Of a stretch of 42,748 bases of DNA, positions 1 to 9,400 are shown one piece after another. Below the pieces are notes generated by a model. It was not told the origin of the DNA and did not search any database. It saw only the letters and a list, made by a program, of their open reading frames with translations. The stretch comes from Acidobacteriota bacterium (GTDB taxonomy: Bacteria > Acidobacteriota > Holophagae > Acanthopleuribacterales > Acanthopleuribacteraceae): assembly GCA_030066195.1 (NCBI GenBank), contig JASJCB010000092.1, forward strand, positions 1-42,748, in the 5' to 3' direction. Each line of letters begins with the position of its first letter. The first letter of the stretch is position 1. The translations under genes and the position numbers were made by a program.

Positions 1-1795
1 GGGGGAGCGGCGATGTATCGGCCCGTGGGTTGCTTCGCACCCGGCGCAGGTTCATTCCGGCAAGGGCTTCGTTTTGGCTGCCGCGCTTCCAATCAAACAG
101 GTAGAAGTTGCGGGCGTCCTGCCAACCGAAGACCAAGCCGATGTAATCGTCATCGCTCCCGGCCGTGACCTGGATCTGTCCTTCGAAGCGGCCGTTGGCA
201 AGCTCATCGGCAGACAGCCACACGCCAGGGTTGCCATTAGAGGTCTGAGTAATAGAGGTGCCGTCCCCGGCAATGGGTCCGCTCCAACTGCCGCCGCTTA
301 CATAGCCGTCAAAGGAAACGGGTTGCCAGGACGCGCCGTATCCACTATAGATGAGCGGTTGTGCGTCACCTACAGCGGGGATGAGCAAATGGGTGGTGTT
401 CGGGGTCGATGTGAAGGTCGGGGGCCGATTGGCCTGGGTAACCTCCAAAAGCCACTCGCGGGAAACGGTTTCCACGCCGTCACTTACGGTGACCGAAACG
501 GGGTGGGAACCCGCTTGATTATCGGGCACCCATGTCAGCATTCCCGTGGCGGCATCGAGCACCAGACCGGCCGGGCCTTCCGCCAGTTGGAACACAAGGG
601 CGTCACCGTCTGGGTCCATGGCTTCCAATGTGACCTGGTAGGGGGCGAACTGCGTGGCTTGCGGCAATGATGCCGTGATGATCTCCGGCGGCGCGTTGGA
701 GGGAACGAATTCGACCGCGCCGAGGTCGCAACCCGTACCTTGTGGTCGGGCTTGTCCGCGTTGATCCGTCTCGGGGCAGGGACCGGGGTAAGCATCGACA
801 GCGGCGCTGGTGTCGCCAAGCGGGTGGATCAGGTTGTCCTCTTCCAGGGTCAACGGCAATAGATCGGCATTGCCGATGGTAAAGCCGGGACAGGAACCAT
901 CCCCACACAGATTCGGCATGCCATTGGTGGCAACCGTGCCGCCGTTAATGACCATGTCGGTTCCGTTCTCGGCAAAAATGCTGCCGGTGACCGTAAGGCC
1001 GGATTTCACCTCAATGCCCTTACCGTTTTGGGCAAGCGTGACATGGTTCATGGTCATCGTGCCGCTGATCAAGCGGACGGCCCAACCGGTGTTATCGCTA
1101 ATCGTGCAGTTGGTCAGAATCATGCTGCCGTTGCTGCTCGTCAGCGCACCGGTATCACCCATCGCGTCGGCATTGCGGGCCAGGGTGCAACGCTCAAGCG
1201 TCATGGTCCCGAAATTGGCTACAGCCCCGTTAAACCACTGGGAGCTATTATCGGTGATCCGCGTATCGATCAAGGTGAGGTTGCCTGAGGGCTGGTTACC
1301 CAAAGCGCCATTGGTGCTCGACCCGTAGTTCCCCGAAAGGGTGGAACGAGTTATCGTCATCTGCCCGCGATTATCAATCGCACCGTAGTTCTTGGCCTCA
1401 TTGTCGGTAAAAACACAGTCTTCGATGGTAACGATCGTGCCTGGGGCCGCATAGAGCGCCCCGCCGTTTTCCTGCTTGCCATGTCGGATAGTCAGGCCGC
1501 GTAGGGTGAGAGAACCTTCTTGAACAAAGATCACCCGGTCGTTGGACTCGGCAGTACTTGCAGCCGCCTGGATGACGGTGCCGGGGGCGCCTTGTAGGGT
1601 GATGTCCTTTTTGACAATGATGCCGGACTCGGTGTGAATCGGGTCGGCAACCTCGATCACCTCGCCGGGTGTTGCGGCCTCTAACGCGTCCCTGATCGTG
1701 GTGTAGGGACAGGTCGTACAGACCTGGATGGGGGTAGCAAAGGCACAGAGGGGGAACACATACAGCAGTATGGTCTTAAGCCAAAGGGAACGCAT
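1..1795 (-). CDS. Secreted parallel beta-helix protein with Ig-like and thrombospondin-C-like domains (3' end outside window)
   Basis: An open frame of 598 codons runs off the window start. The N-terminus MRSLWLKTILLYVFPLCAFA is a typical Sec signal peptide, so the product is exported. Residues about 20-315 carry short repeats of the type G-x-hydrophobic-T-hydrophobic with N/D turns (GSLTLRGLTIRHG, GQMTITRSTLSGN, GTMTLERCTLARN), diagnostic of a right-handed parallel beta-helix. Around residues 343-362 comes D-QRGQARP...CDLGAVE, the choice-of-anchor-Q-like motif that often closes such helices. Residues about 364-454 (DPDGDALVFQL, TGMLTWVPD) form a cadherin/putative-Ig domain. From about residue 480 a domain with YIGLVFGWQDARNFYLFDWK resembles thrombospondin C-terminal/LamG-like folds. 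ATG at 1795 was chosen over ATG at 1801 because AGGAG (1805-1809) lies 9 nt from the former but only 3 nt from the latter. Function is inferred to be adhesive or glycan-related; no catalytic residues were recognised. Confidence 0.8.
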   Translation of the reverse strand, partial: MRSLWLKTILLYVFPLCAFATPIQVCTTCPYTTIRDALEAATPGEVIEVADPIHTESGIIVKKDITLQGAPGTVIQAAASTAESNDRVIFVQEGSLTLRGLTIRHGKQENGGALYAAPGTIVTIEDCVFTDNEAKNYGAIDNRGQMTITRSTLSGNYGSSTNGALGNQPSGNLTLIDTRITDNSSQWFNGAVANFGTMTLERCTLARNADAMGDTGALTSSNGSMILTNCTISDNTGWAVRLISGTMTMNHVTLAQNGKGIEVKSGLTVTGSIFAENGTDMVINGGTVATNGMPNLCGDGSCPGFTIGNADLLPLTLEEDNLIHPLGDTSAAVDAYPGPCPETDQRGQARPQGTGCDLGAVEFVPSNAPPEIITASLPQATQFAPYQVTLEAMDPDGDALVFQLAEGPAGLVLDAATGMLTWVPDNQAGSHPVSVTVSDGVETVSREWLLEVTQANRPPTFTSTPNTTHLLIPAVGDAQPLIYSGYGASWQPVSFDGYVSGGSWSGPIAGDGTSITQTSNGNPGVWLSADELANGRFEGQIQVTAGSDDDYIGLVFGWQDARNFYLFDWKRGSQNEALAGMNLRRVRSNPRADTSPLP

Positions 1796-1853
1796 AGACA
1801 TTTTCTCCTGAATAAGGCCTTCATTGTATCGATTCGGCTCCAATAAGGCCGAC

Positions 1854-1883
1854 ATGATAACATGGGTGCACCATGACCACCAA
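1854..1883 (-). promoter_or_regulatory. Possible sigma-70-like promoter of the beta-helix gene
   Basis: On the minus strand, TTGGTG (1883-1878) and TATCAT (1859-1854) are separated by 18 nt. The -10 matches TATAAT at 5 of 6 positions; the -35 is weaker. It lies downstream of the minus-strand terminator and would give a leader of about 50 nt before the ATG at 1795. Consensus match only. Confidence 0.3.
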
Positions 1884-1924
1884 ACGGAGCCTGCCGAAGG
1901 CAGTGATTGACGGAAAATAGAAAA

Positions 1925-1958
1925 AGCCCGATCAGGCCGTCTCTTTCCTGACCGGGCT
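1925..1958 (-). terminator. Rho-independent terminator (minus strand)
   Basis: The arms 1925-1936 and 1947-1958 pair over 12 bp with one mismatch (AGCCCGATCAGG against CCTGACCGGGCT), with a 10-nt loop. Read on the minus strand, the GC-rich stem is followed by TTTTTCTATTTT, a classic intrinsic terminator. It could end transcripts of the large operon, whose last gene stops at 2750, or of the tiny ORF stopping at 1995. It insulates the beta-helix gene downstream. Confidence 0.75.
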
Positions 1959-1994
1959 TGTGGGGGAACCGGGGTGGTTTAAGTATAATAGAAT

Positions 1995-2186
1995 CTATAC
2001 GATCGATAAAAGGGGTCGTTCGGCAAAATTGGGACCCCGTGAGAAGAAGAATACCTGATTGATGATGATCAGCAAAATCACACAACGGAACACCACGACA
2101 CTCAGCCACGAGAAACTACGTTTCTCTTTAATCGGCGCAACCTTGGAACCCAACAAGCGGCTTTTGTAAAATAAATAGCCCCCAAT
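1995..2186 (-). CDS. Doubtful tiny ORF with one hydrophobic segment (possible gene remnant)
   Basis: A minus-strand frame ends with TAG at 1995-1997, 37 nt before the terminator hairpin. It can be read from TTG at 2156 (53 aa) or from a rare ATT at 2186 (63 aa). It encodes a basic stretch (KVAPIKEKRSFSW) followed by a very hydrophobic run (VVVFRCVILLIIINQVFFF), the look of a single-pass membrane peptide. No clear ribosome binding site or ATG start is present. The same frame upstream holds ATG at 2243 and a 14-codon peptide closed by TAA at 2199-2201, so it could be a gene broken by a nonsense codon. The hydrophobic run may also be chance in AT-rich DNA. Its position just before a terminator is the main argument for it; the family is not recognised. 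Confidence 0.2.
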   Translation of the reverse strand: MGGYLFYKSRLLGSKVAPIKEKRSFSWLSVVVFRCVILLIIINQVFFFSRGPNFAERPLLSIV

Positions 2187-2381
2187 GTAAAAAGACCTTT
2201 ACAATTGCTTGTGTCGCCTATGGGCCGACTTTTTGAACGCCATCAGTACTAAATTGTTTTTTTTCATATACATAGCTTGGTAAGATTATGTTTTTCTAAC
2301 CCTATGTAGCGTGCAGCACCGAAATATCGGTGTTGCAAGAGGGGGTGTCGGATGATGAGGTTGTCAAATCACCGTTCCACA

Positions 2382-2463
2382 ACCCTCATCAAAAAAATGT
2401 TCCCCAAAATCGCTGATTTTGGACCCTCATGGGAAAAATGTTGCTCAAAATCAACGGTATCTA
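2382..2463. repeat. Tandem pair of ~41-bp imperfect repeats with internal hairpin
   Basis: Unit 1 (2382-2422) and unit 2 (2423-2463) share ACCCTCAT, then AAAAATGTT, then CAAAATC at the same spacing. Unit 1 also contains the perfect 8-bp hairpin CCAAAATC-GCT-GATTTTGG (2404-2422). A third ACCCTAT start follows at 2464. It may be a regulatory array or remains of a small mobile repeat. Confidence 0.55.
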
Positions 2464-2464
2464 A

Positions 2465-2485
2465 CCCTATGTAGATTACATAGGG
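2465..2485. repeat. Perfect 9-bp inverted repeat
   Basis: CCCTATGTA (2465-2473) and TACATAGGG (2477-2485) are perfect reverse complements around a GAT loop. The left arm is the conserved CTAACCCTATGTAG block that also occurs at 2296. The other copy lacks the right arm, so the hairpin is specific to this copy. Confidence 0.6.
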
Positions 2486-2641
2486 GGTGAAATCAATGAT
2501 TTCTAAGGTTGCGCTGGAAAAAGCACCGATATATCGGTATTTTTGGTCATTCCGTTCGATTTTGGTCTCATTTTTCGGGTTGTCAAATGCTTGTGTAGTT
2601 TATGGCACGTTCACACTCGACGGAGCGATTACTGATAACGC

Positions 2642-2749
2642 GAGAATTTCTTCGAAAATGCCTGCCGCTACTTTGCGCAACTGGAGGGCGACGATGACCG
2701 GGGTACCGTCACCTTCCAGTTGAAGAGCGATCCCTCCGGCGACTCTTGA
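2642..2749 (+). pseudogene. 3' remnant of an unidentified plus-strand gene
   Basis: The frame reads ENFFENACRYFAQLEG..., then TVTFQLKSD and a TGA at 2747-2749. Its composition and codon use look like a genuine acidic protein C-terminus. A TAA sits immediately upstream in the same frame (2636-2638), no start codon precedes it, and the DNA before it changes to AT-rich repeat sequence. This looks like the tail of a gene cut off by an insertion or recombination. Its stop directly abuts the convergent end of the immunity gene at 2750. The family is not recognised. Confidence 0.35.
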
Positions 2750-3448
2750 TCATGGCTTTTTGAATTCAAATTCGGGTATGATTGCCCCGCCGTCTTTTGG
2801 AAAGTAATCGGAACCGATGCAGGACTTAATGTTTTCCGTTTCAGTGCGGAAGGCGTCTTCTTCCGCTTCGGTCACGGGGCGCTTTTCCACGGACCGGATA
2901 AACATCAGTTGGTCGCTCAGCATCTTTGTTTCATACGCGGGCAGGGATTGCAACTTCTCCTTGCCGATTAAATCGATATAGGCCTCGCCCAGGCAAAACC
3001 CGAAGGGGACGCCGGGCAGACCTTGACGCAAGGTCCCTGTAGTGACCCTGCACAGCGGGTTGTACATGGTGGTTTTCATGGGTTCGAAATGAAGGCTGGA
3101 GAAGTCGACCCGCAAGAGGGAACTGAAGGAAACCAGAAAATCGAGCAGTACTTCGAGATCTTCTTTCCTGGTTTGAAACATGTGATAGAAGCGGGCGTGA
3201 CCCCTGCGAGTTCCTTGGGAGAAACTACCCGAAACCTTGCCCTTCCGCTTCTTCCAATAAACGGAACCTGACCAATCGACCTGGTCCAAAAGCGGCCTAT
3301 CCGGGTCGATTTTGGTCAGAGGCTCGCGTGTTCCCAAGCGCTCCGGTAGGAAATCGCCCAAATTTTTGCCGATCAACTCGAAGAACCGGCTGATCTCAGC
3401 CTGAGTTACCGTTTCCTTGGTTAAAAACGAATAAAAAACACCAATCAT
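2750..3448 (-). CDS. Putative immunity protein for the RHS nuclease toxin (232 aa, unassigned family)
   Basis: This small protein is encoded directly behind the toxin. Its ATG at 3448 overlaps the toxin stop in an ATGA junction, so production should be coupled to the toxin. An in-frame ATG at 3466 would add six residues but discards this coupling. There is no signal peptide or membrane segment, fitting a cytoplasmic inhibitor that binds the nuclease tip. Visible features are an N-terminal helix-rich part (AEISRFFELIGKNLGDFLPERLG), a central mixed beta region with aromatic residues (WSGSVYWKKRKG), and a C-terminal helical part rich in Glu (EAEEDAFRTETENIKS). The gene is AT-richer than the RHS body, like the adjoining toxin tip. 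No catalytic motif is seen. The immunity role is inferred from position, size and coupling. I considered Imm52 and could not support it. Confidence 0.7.
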   Translation of the reverse strand: MIGVFYSFLTKETVTQAEISRFFELIGKNLGDFLPERLGTREPLTKIDPDRPLLDQVDWSGSVYWKKRKGKVSGSFSQGTRRGHARFYHMFQTRKEDLEVLLDFLVSFSSLLRVDFSSLHFEPMKTTMYNPLCRVTTGTLRQGLPGVPFGFCLGEAYIDLIGKEKLQSLPAYETKMLSDQLMFIRSVEKRPVTEAEEDAFRTETENIKSCIGSDYFPKDGGAIIPEFEFKKP

Positions 3449-6400
3449 TTCTTTGCCGCCTTCCATCGGCCTGCTGAGCCGATTTCAATGATATCTTTAA
3501 ACTTCCCATCACGAGTATACCGCCATACCTGTCCTAAGCCGTCAAGATCTCTAATCGCATCGAGAAGAGGGCGAGAGATGGATTGGGTCCTCTCGCTGAT
3601 GATCAGGGTGAATTGTAGATCATTTTGCTTCGCATAATTGATAAAGCTGGACAATTGCTTGGTGAGAGTGAGGTTCTGAACATCTTTTATTTCTCCGACA
3701 CCGAATTTGCCGCCGACCGGTAGATCCGGGATATACCCGTCGATATTGACCGGTTTGGAACCCTTGCCGATTTTGGTTCCCAAGTTTTGTCGGACCGCTT
3801 TCTCGAAGGCATTACCGCGCGTGTTCCGTGCCCAGAGTTTTTCCGCCATTTCCATCCATTCTTCAGGAGATTTGACCGGCGTATTCGGCGATTTGGTTTT
3901 CAGGTAACGCTCATAGCGGAGGGCGTTTTCGGGGCTGAGTTCGGAAGAACAGTATTTTGATGAGGTATTGTGAACCCAAACCGCCAGGTCATGGTCGGTC
4001 CGTCCCTCCGGCAGGACGAAGTAGGTATGGGTTCCCGCAACCGTGAAGTTATAGGTGGTGAATGTAGAGGCCGGGGGGCCGCGTTCAATTTCCAGGCGAA
4101 CCATTTCGGCCAATTTGCCGTTGGCCAGGTAGAGGGTGTCGCCGGGTTGGAGATCGGCCGCGCGAATCCAATTGCCCTCGTTGGTGACGAAGAAGGGGTG
4201 CTCCATCGTGGTCACCAGTTCGTCTTCGCCTTCCTCGGTTCGGTAGATCACGTGATAAAGCGTGTCCGGATTGGTGATGAAGGTATCGGTGACTTCGCGG
4301 TAGACGGGATCGCCGCCTTCCTCGGGGATGGAGAGCACCCTGTCGCCCGTTTCCACGTCTTCGATGTTCTTCAAGCCCCGGTCGGTGAGCACTTGAGTTC
4401 CGGCGACGAAACACACCAGGCCGTTTCTCAAGAGTTCGTCGGCCCTGCTCTCATCGAAACCGTGTTCCTTGAGTACTTGTTTTTTGGCGTCGCGGCCCTT
4501 GGCGTTTCGGGCCTTGGTGATGCCGTCTATCTCTCGCAGGGACTCGCCTTTGCCCGCCTTGGACTCGAGTGTTTCGCCCTTGGCCTTGTTGGGTTTGGCG
4601 GGGCCGCCGGCTTTGGGGCCGGAACGGGTGCCGGCCTTATTGCGGGATTCTACATTGACCTTGCCCTGGGGTTTGGTTTTCGGCGGTGTCTCCGGCTTGG
4701 GTTTGGCGTCGATCTTGCCGGATGAGGGAACGATGTCGGTCGGTTTATCGACGCCTTTTCCGATATCGGCGGCCGCATCACCGGCGTCTGCCGCATTGTC
4801 CAAGCTCTTGCCCGCATCCCTGGCTGTATCCAGGCCCTTGCCGACATCGGAGGCGGTATCGAGACCGTCTGCCACTCGTTGGGTCTTTCGTATGGCTTTA
4901 GTACCTTTGATCCCGATTTTTGTGACTTTGGCGAACACGCCGGCAACAGGAAAGAAAGTCACCACATCCAACGTCGCCATGAACCAGTCCATCCCGGTCA
5001 GATCCTCGGTATTGCCGGAGGCTACTCGGTCGATAACTTTGGTGACCTCTTCAAAACCTAAGACATCCCAGAGAACACCGCCGACCTCGGCCGCCACGGC
5101 AAGCTCTTCATGACCGTTATCCTTTAGCCACTGCACCCCGGTTTCAATCCACTCGCCCGCGGATTTTCGCCCGTCGGGGTCGGTGTACAACAGCGGGTTG
5201 GCATTGCCGTACATATAGCGGTGCAGGCTGGGCGGCTGATTGAAATCGCCCATTTCGGGGTCGGTGGAGGCAAAGATCCCCACGTCCGGATCGTAAAAAC
5301 GGGCCTTGGCATAAGTCAGGTTGGTTTCGGGATCATACTCGTGGCCGGTAAAGCCGAAGCGGTTGTAGCCGCCGGTTGGTGCGATGAAAACGGCTTCCGG
5401 TTTACCGAAGGGCGTGTAGGTTTTGGCTTCAAACAGATTGCCCTGGTGATCGGTAATATCCGCCACGGAACCCAACAGGTCCTGATGGAAGAACCTGGCG
5501 TTGCCGTCGGGCCGCACCATGGCCAGTTGCGCCAGGCCGAAGGCGTAAGCAGCCTCCTGGCTCAGGGAGCCGTCGGGCAATTCTTCGAACTCCTCCAGGA
5601 CCGATAACTGATCCCAGACGTAATGCATATCGCCGCGCGTATCGCCGATTTTGCGGATTCGGCGATCCAGGTCGTCGTAGTCCATGTACAGGGAGGGGTT
5701 GCTGTCGATATCCATGCGACGCAGGCGGTTTTTGGCGTCCCAGAACATGTCGACCCGGGACGTAGCGGAGGTCAGGTTATTGGTTTCCACCTTGGCGGTG
5801 CGGTTGCCGTTCAGGTCATAGCTGTAGGCCACATCGCGATCGGATGTCACCGTACCGTCGATATCTATGGTCTCGGAAAAACCCGCCAAACGGTGACCGG
5901 TCAGGTAGGTGTAGGACCGTTGCCGGTCGTAGCCGGTACCTGTTTCGCTTTCACTCAGGCGATTGCCTACCAGGTCCAAGGTCAAGGCGGTGGTGCGGGT
6001 ATGATCGGGTGTCGCGCGGGTGAAGGAGGTCAGGCGCGAGGCGTCGTCGTAGCTGTAATCGGTTTGCCAAACCTTGCCGTCGGGTCTGGTTTCGGTAAGT
6101 CTTCGGCGGCTGCCGTCCCCGTAGTACTCGGCCGCATAATTGGTCTGTTTCGCGTCGGCTCGGGTATGAACCAGGCTGTTGCCTCGATTGGCGCCGTCGT
6201 AGCCGTATTGACTGCTGACGCCGTTGCTGAAACTGACGGTATCCAACAGTCCGTTGGTCAGGTAGGTGTAACTGGCCGTTCCGTGAATGCCCAGGTCAAC
6301 CCCGGCCAGGCGATTGGCGGTATCGTAGCTGTAGTTTACCGTCATCCCCGCACTATTGGTAATACTGCTGCGCGTACCGTTGTCGTTGTAGCCGATCGTG

Positions 6401-9400
6401 TAGGATAAATTGCGGTTGTCACTGAAAACGGTCGGGCGGTCCAGGTTATCGTAGGTGACGGACCGGGTATAGGTTCCCTCGCTGCCCATTTGGGTTACCC
6501 CGGTCATGTTGCCGTTTCCGTCGTACTGGCGTGAAATTGACGTGACGGCCAGGGCGGGATCCGGGTTGCCGCTCCAGGTCTCCAGGGTAGGCAGGTTCCG
6601 ATAGTCGTAGGTGTAGGTGACCGAGCCGATCGGGCGTGTCATGGTCAGGCGGTTATCGCCGGCGTCATAGGTGAAACTGGTCGTTCCCAAACCGGGAATG
6701 GAAAGCGAGGTCAAGCGGTCCGCATTGTCATAGAGCCAGATACTTTGCTGGTTCTCGGCATCGGTCAGGGTCAGCTTGCCCCAGTTTTGGGTCCAATCGA
6801 AGGTGGTCAGGGCGCCGGTCGGTTCAGTGACGCTGGTGAGGCTGTTGCGAATATCGTAGGTATAGTTCCAGGTGGCGGAACCGGTATTGGGCGAGGGCGC
6901 CGTGCGTGACGTGATATTACCGGCAGGGTCATAGGTGTAACTGACGGTCTCATTCAGCCCGTTGGTCCGGCTGAGCATGCGTCCGTAGTAGTCGTAGGAA
7001 TAGGTCGTTTGAACGCGTCCGTCATTGTGACTGCGCGGGCGACCCAGGTCATCGTAATTACCGAGTGTAACCGTTTGATTTCCAAGGTTTTGACTGGTCA
7101 GGCGACCGAAGCCGTCATAGGTGAAGGAGGTGGTGACATTGTCGGCGTCGGTGACGGAAGCCAGTCGGTTCTGGAGATCGTATGCGGCCGATTGCAGGGC
7201 GACGTTCGAGCGGGTCTGTTGCAGGACATTCCCCATGATATCGGTCACACGGGTAGAGATCAGGCCGCGTTTATCGGTGTAGGTGGTGGTTAGATTGTTG
7301 TCGTCATAGGCAATGGATACGGCGCCGCCGTCGTCGGTGACGGAAGTGGGCCGGTTCAGGTCATCGTAGGCGATACTGGTCGTAAAACCGCGCAAATCGG
7401 TCATGCTCACGCGATTGACACCGTCCCAGGTGATCGAAGCGGTTCCGCCTCGGGTCTCGTCGCTATAGGAAACCAGGCGGTCCAGGCCGTCGTAAATCCT
7501 GGTGCTTTTATTACCGCGCGTATCGGTATGGGTTTCGGTGAGGCTTCCGCCGCTTTCCAGGTAGGTCCAACTTTCGGTGAGAGAAGTAGCGCCCTGCTGA
7601 TAGGTGCGCACGAGGGGCCGGTCAAAATCATCGTAGCTGGTGGTGACGGTGACCCCGCGCGCATCGGTATGGCTGACGATCCGGTCGTGGATATCATAGG
7701 ACCAGGTTTGCACATAACCGTGAGGCAATTCTTCTCGGATTTTCCGGCCGAAACCGTCATAGAAGTACCGGGTGGTATAGCCCTCGGGATGATCGATTTG
7801 CGTTAGATGACCCATGTGGTCATAGGTATAACCGGTCTCGATACCGTTCTGCGTTCGCGATACCAATTGACCCAGGCTGTTGGAGGTCTCCACGATATTG
7901 TGGTCCAAGGGCAGGTCGGTGGTGCGCGTCAGGCCGAAATTGCCGTAGGTGAAGTTTTTGGTCTGGGTGCGGTCGGCGCCCGCCAGGTCCTTGTTATAAG
8001 CCTGGTGGGATGTCATGCGGTTCATATTGTCGTAGGTGAATGCATAGGCGGCCCCGGTCGTTGTATTGGCTTGGGTCAATACATTGTTGGCGGCGTCATA
8101 GGTAATGTTCGTCTTGTGGGCCAGGGCATTTTCCACGGCCTTCACACGGTCGCCGGCATCGTAGGTATAGGTGGTGGCGTTGCCGTTGGCGTCGCGTTGC
8201 ACCAACAGGTTGCCCGTCAGGTCGAAATCCAGGTCTTGGACATGCCCGGTCGGCAGGGTAACCGTGTCCAGGTGAAGGAATGCGTCGTAGGTGTAGTTGG
8301 TGACACTGCCGCGACGATCGGTAAAGGAGGCCATGATCTGGGTGCCCGGTACATAGGTCACCCGGGCAACCGTCTGACCGTTCCGGTCTTCGGAAATCAG
8401 GCGATCGGCCGCGTCGTAGGTAAACAGGTTGGTGCGGGTTCCACCCGGGGAACCGGATTCGGTTCGGCTGATCACGTTGTTGTGAGCGTCGTAGGCCATG
8501 TCATAGGTGACGGTTGGAGAGCCGGCGCCCGGATCGTTGATTTGTTTTACCACCCGGTTCAAGGCGTCGTATTGGTAGGTGACGGTAAGGTCTCCGCGCA
8601 TTGCCGTTCCGGGTTGTCCCATGGGTTTGTAGCCGGTGTAGCTGACCACGATGTCCTGGGCGCCGGTGCCGCCGGTGGTTCGGCTCAATACGCGGTCCAG
8701 GTCGTCATAGACGATGGTAAAACTCGCCCCGGTGGAGTTGCTTTCACTGAGCATGCGGCCGCGCGAATCGTAAACGCGTGTGCTGATATTGTTGTCCGGC
8801 GAGGTAATGGTGCTGACATAGCCGTAGCTGTCGTAAGTCACAGTCGTGGTACGGTTCAGCCCGTCGGTTCGGCCGGTCATGTTTCCTTTATCGTCGTAAG
8901 AGAAGGAAATCGTGTTGCCGTTGGGGTCATTCATGGACAACACCACACCGGTGCTCATGTCCAAGGTCCAGGTGGTGATATTGCCGTTGGCGTCGGTGTG
9001 CGAGACCGGTCGGTTCCAGGTCTGGTCGAAAGTCCACGATTCCGTATAGGACGTCCCTTGCTGTTCTTTGCCGATACGGTTGCCCATCAGGTCATAGGTG
9101 TAGGTAAAGGTGCGTCCCGCTTCGTCGGTTTCTTCTTCCAGCAACAAATCGTCAGGCGACCAGACCATGGTGCGCGTGCCCAGCGGCCCCACGACCCGTG
9201 TGGGCTGCCCTCCGCTGTTGAAGGTATAGGTGGTCACGGCAATCGAGTCTGAAACCGTAGCTGTTCTTGTTTCCCCGTCGATTCCGTAATCGAAATGGGT
9301 AGTTCTTCCCTCCGGTTCGATGATGCTTGCTACATAGTTCTGCGGTGCATCCTTGTCGCCGAGTGTGGTTGCGTCGTGATAGGTGTAAGAGGTCGTATTG

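Larger units (their letters stand above)
2296..2588. repeat. Two diverged copies of an AT-rich block with shared motifs in the same order
   Basis: Three motifs occur twice in the same order. CTAACCCTATGTAG is at 2296-2309 and 2461-2474. GCACCGAaATATCGGT is at 2317-2331 and, as GCACCGATATATCGGT, at 2524-2538. GTTGTCAAAT is at 2360-2369 and about 2579-2588. This suggests an old block duplication with later indels. No coding frame explains the repeats. Confidence 0.6.

Noticed and set aside
74..670. Plus-strand open frame opposite the beta-helix gene
   Set aside because: The minus strand encodes a continuous signal-peptide, beta-helix and Ig protein here; the plus frame shows no recognisable protein.
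2487..2723. Plus-strand frame of about 78 codons with a GGGGG-type binding site
   Set aside because: The protein is not convincing and crosses the AT-rich repeats. Its 3' part is out of frame with the more protein-like remnant at 2642-2749.
2750..3448. Assignment of the immunity candidate to Imm52
   Set aside because: Imm52 is known with Tox-REase-5 toxins, and the sequence motifs I remember for it are not visible here.
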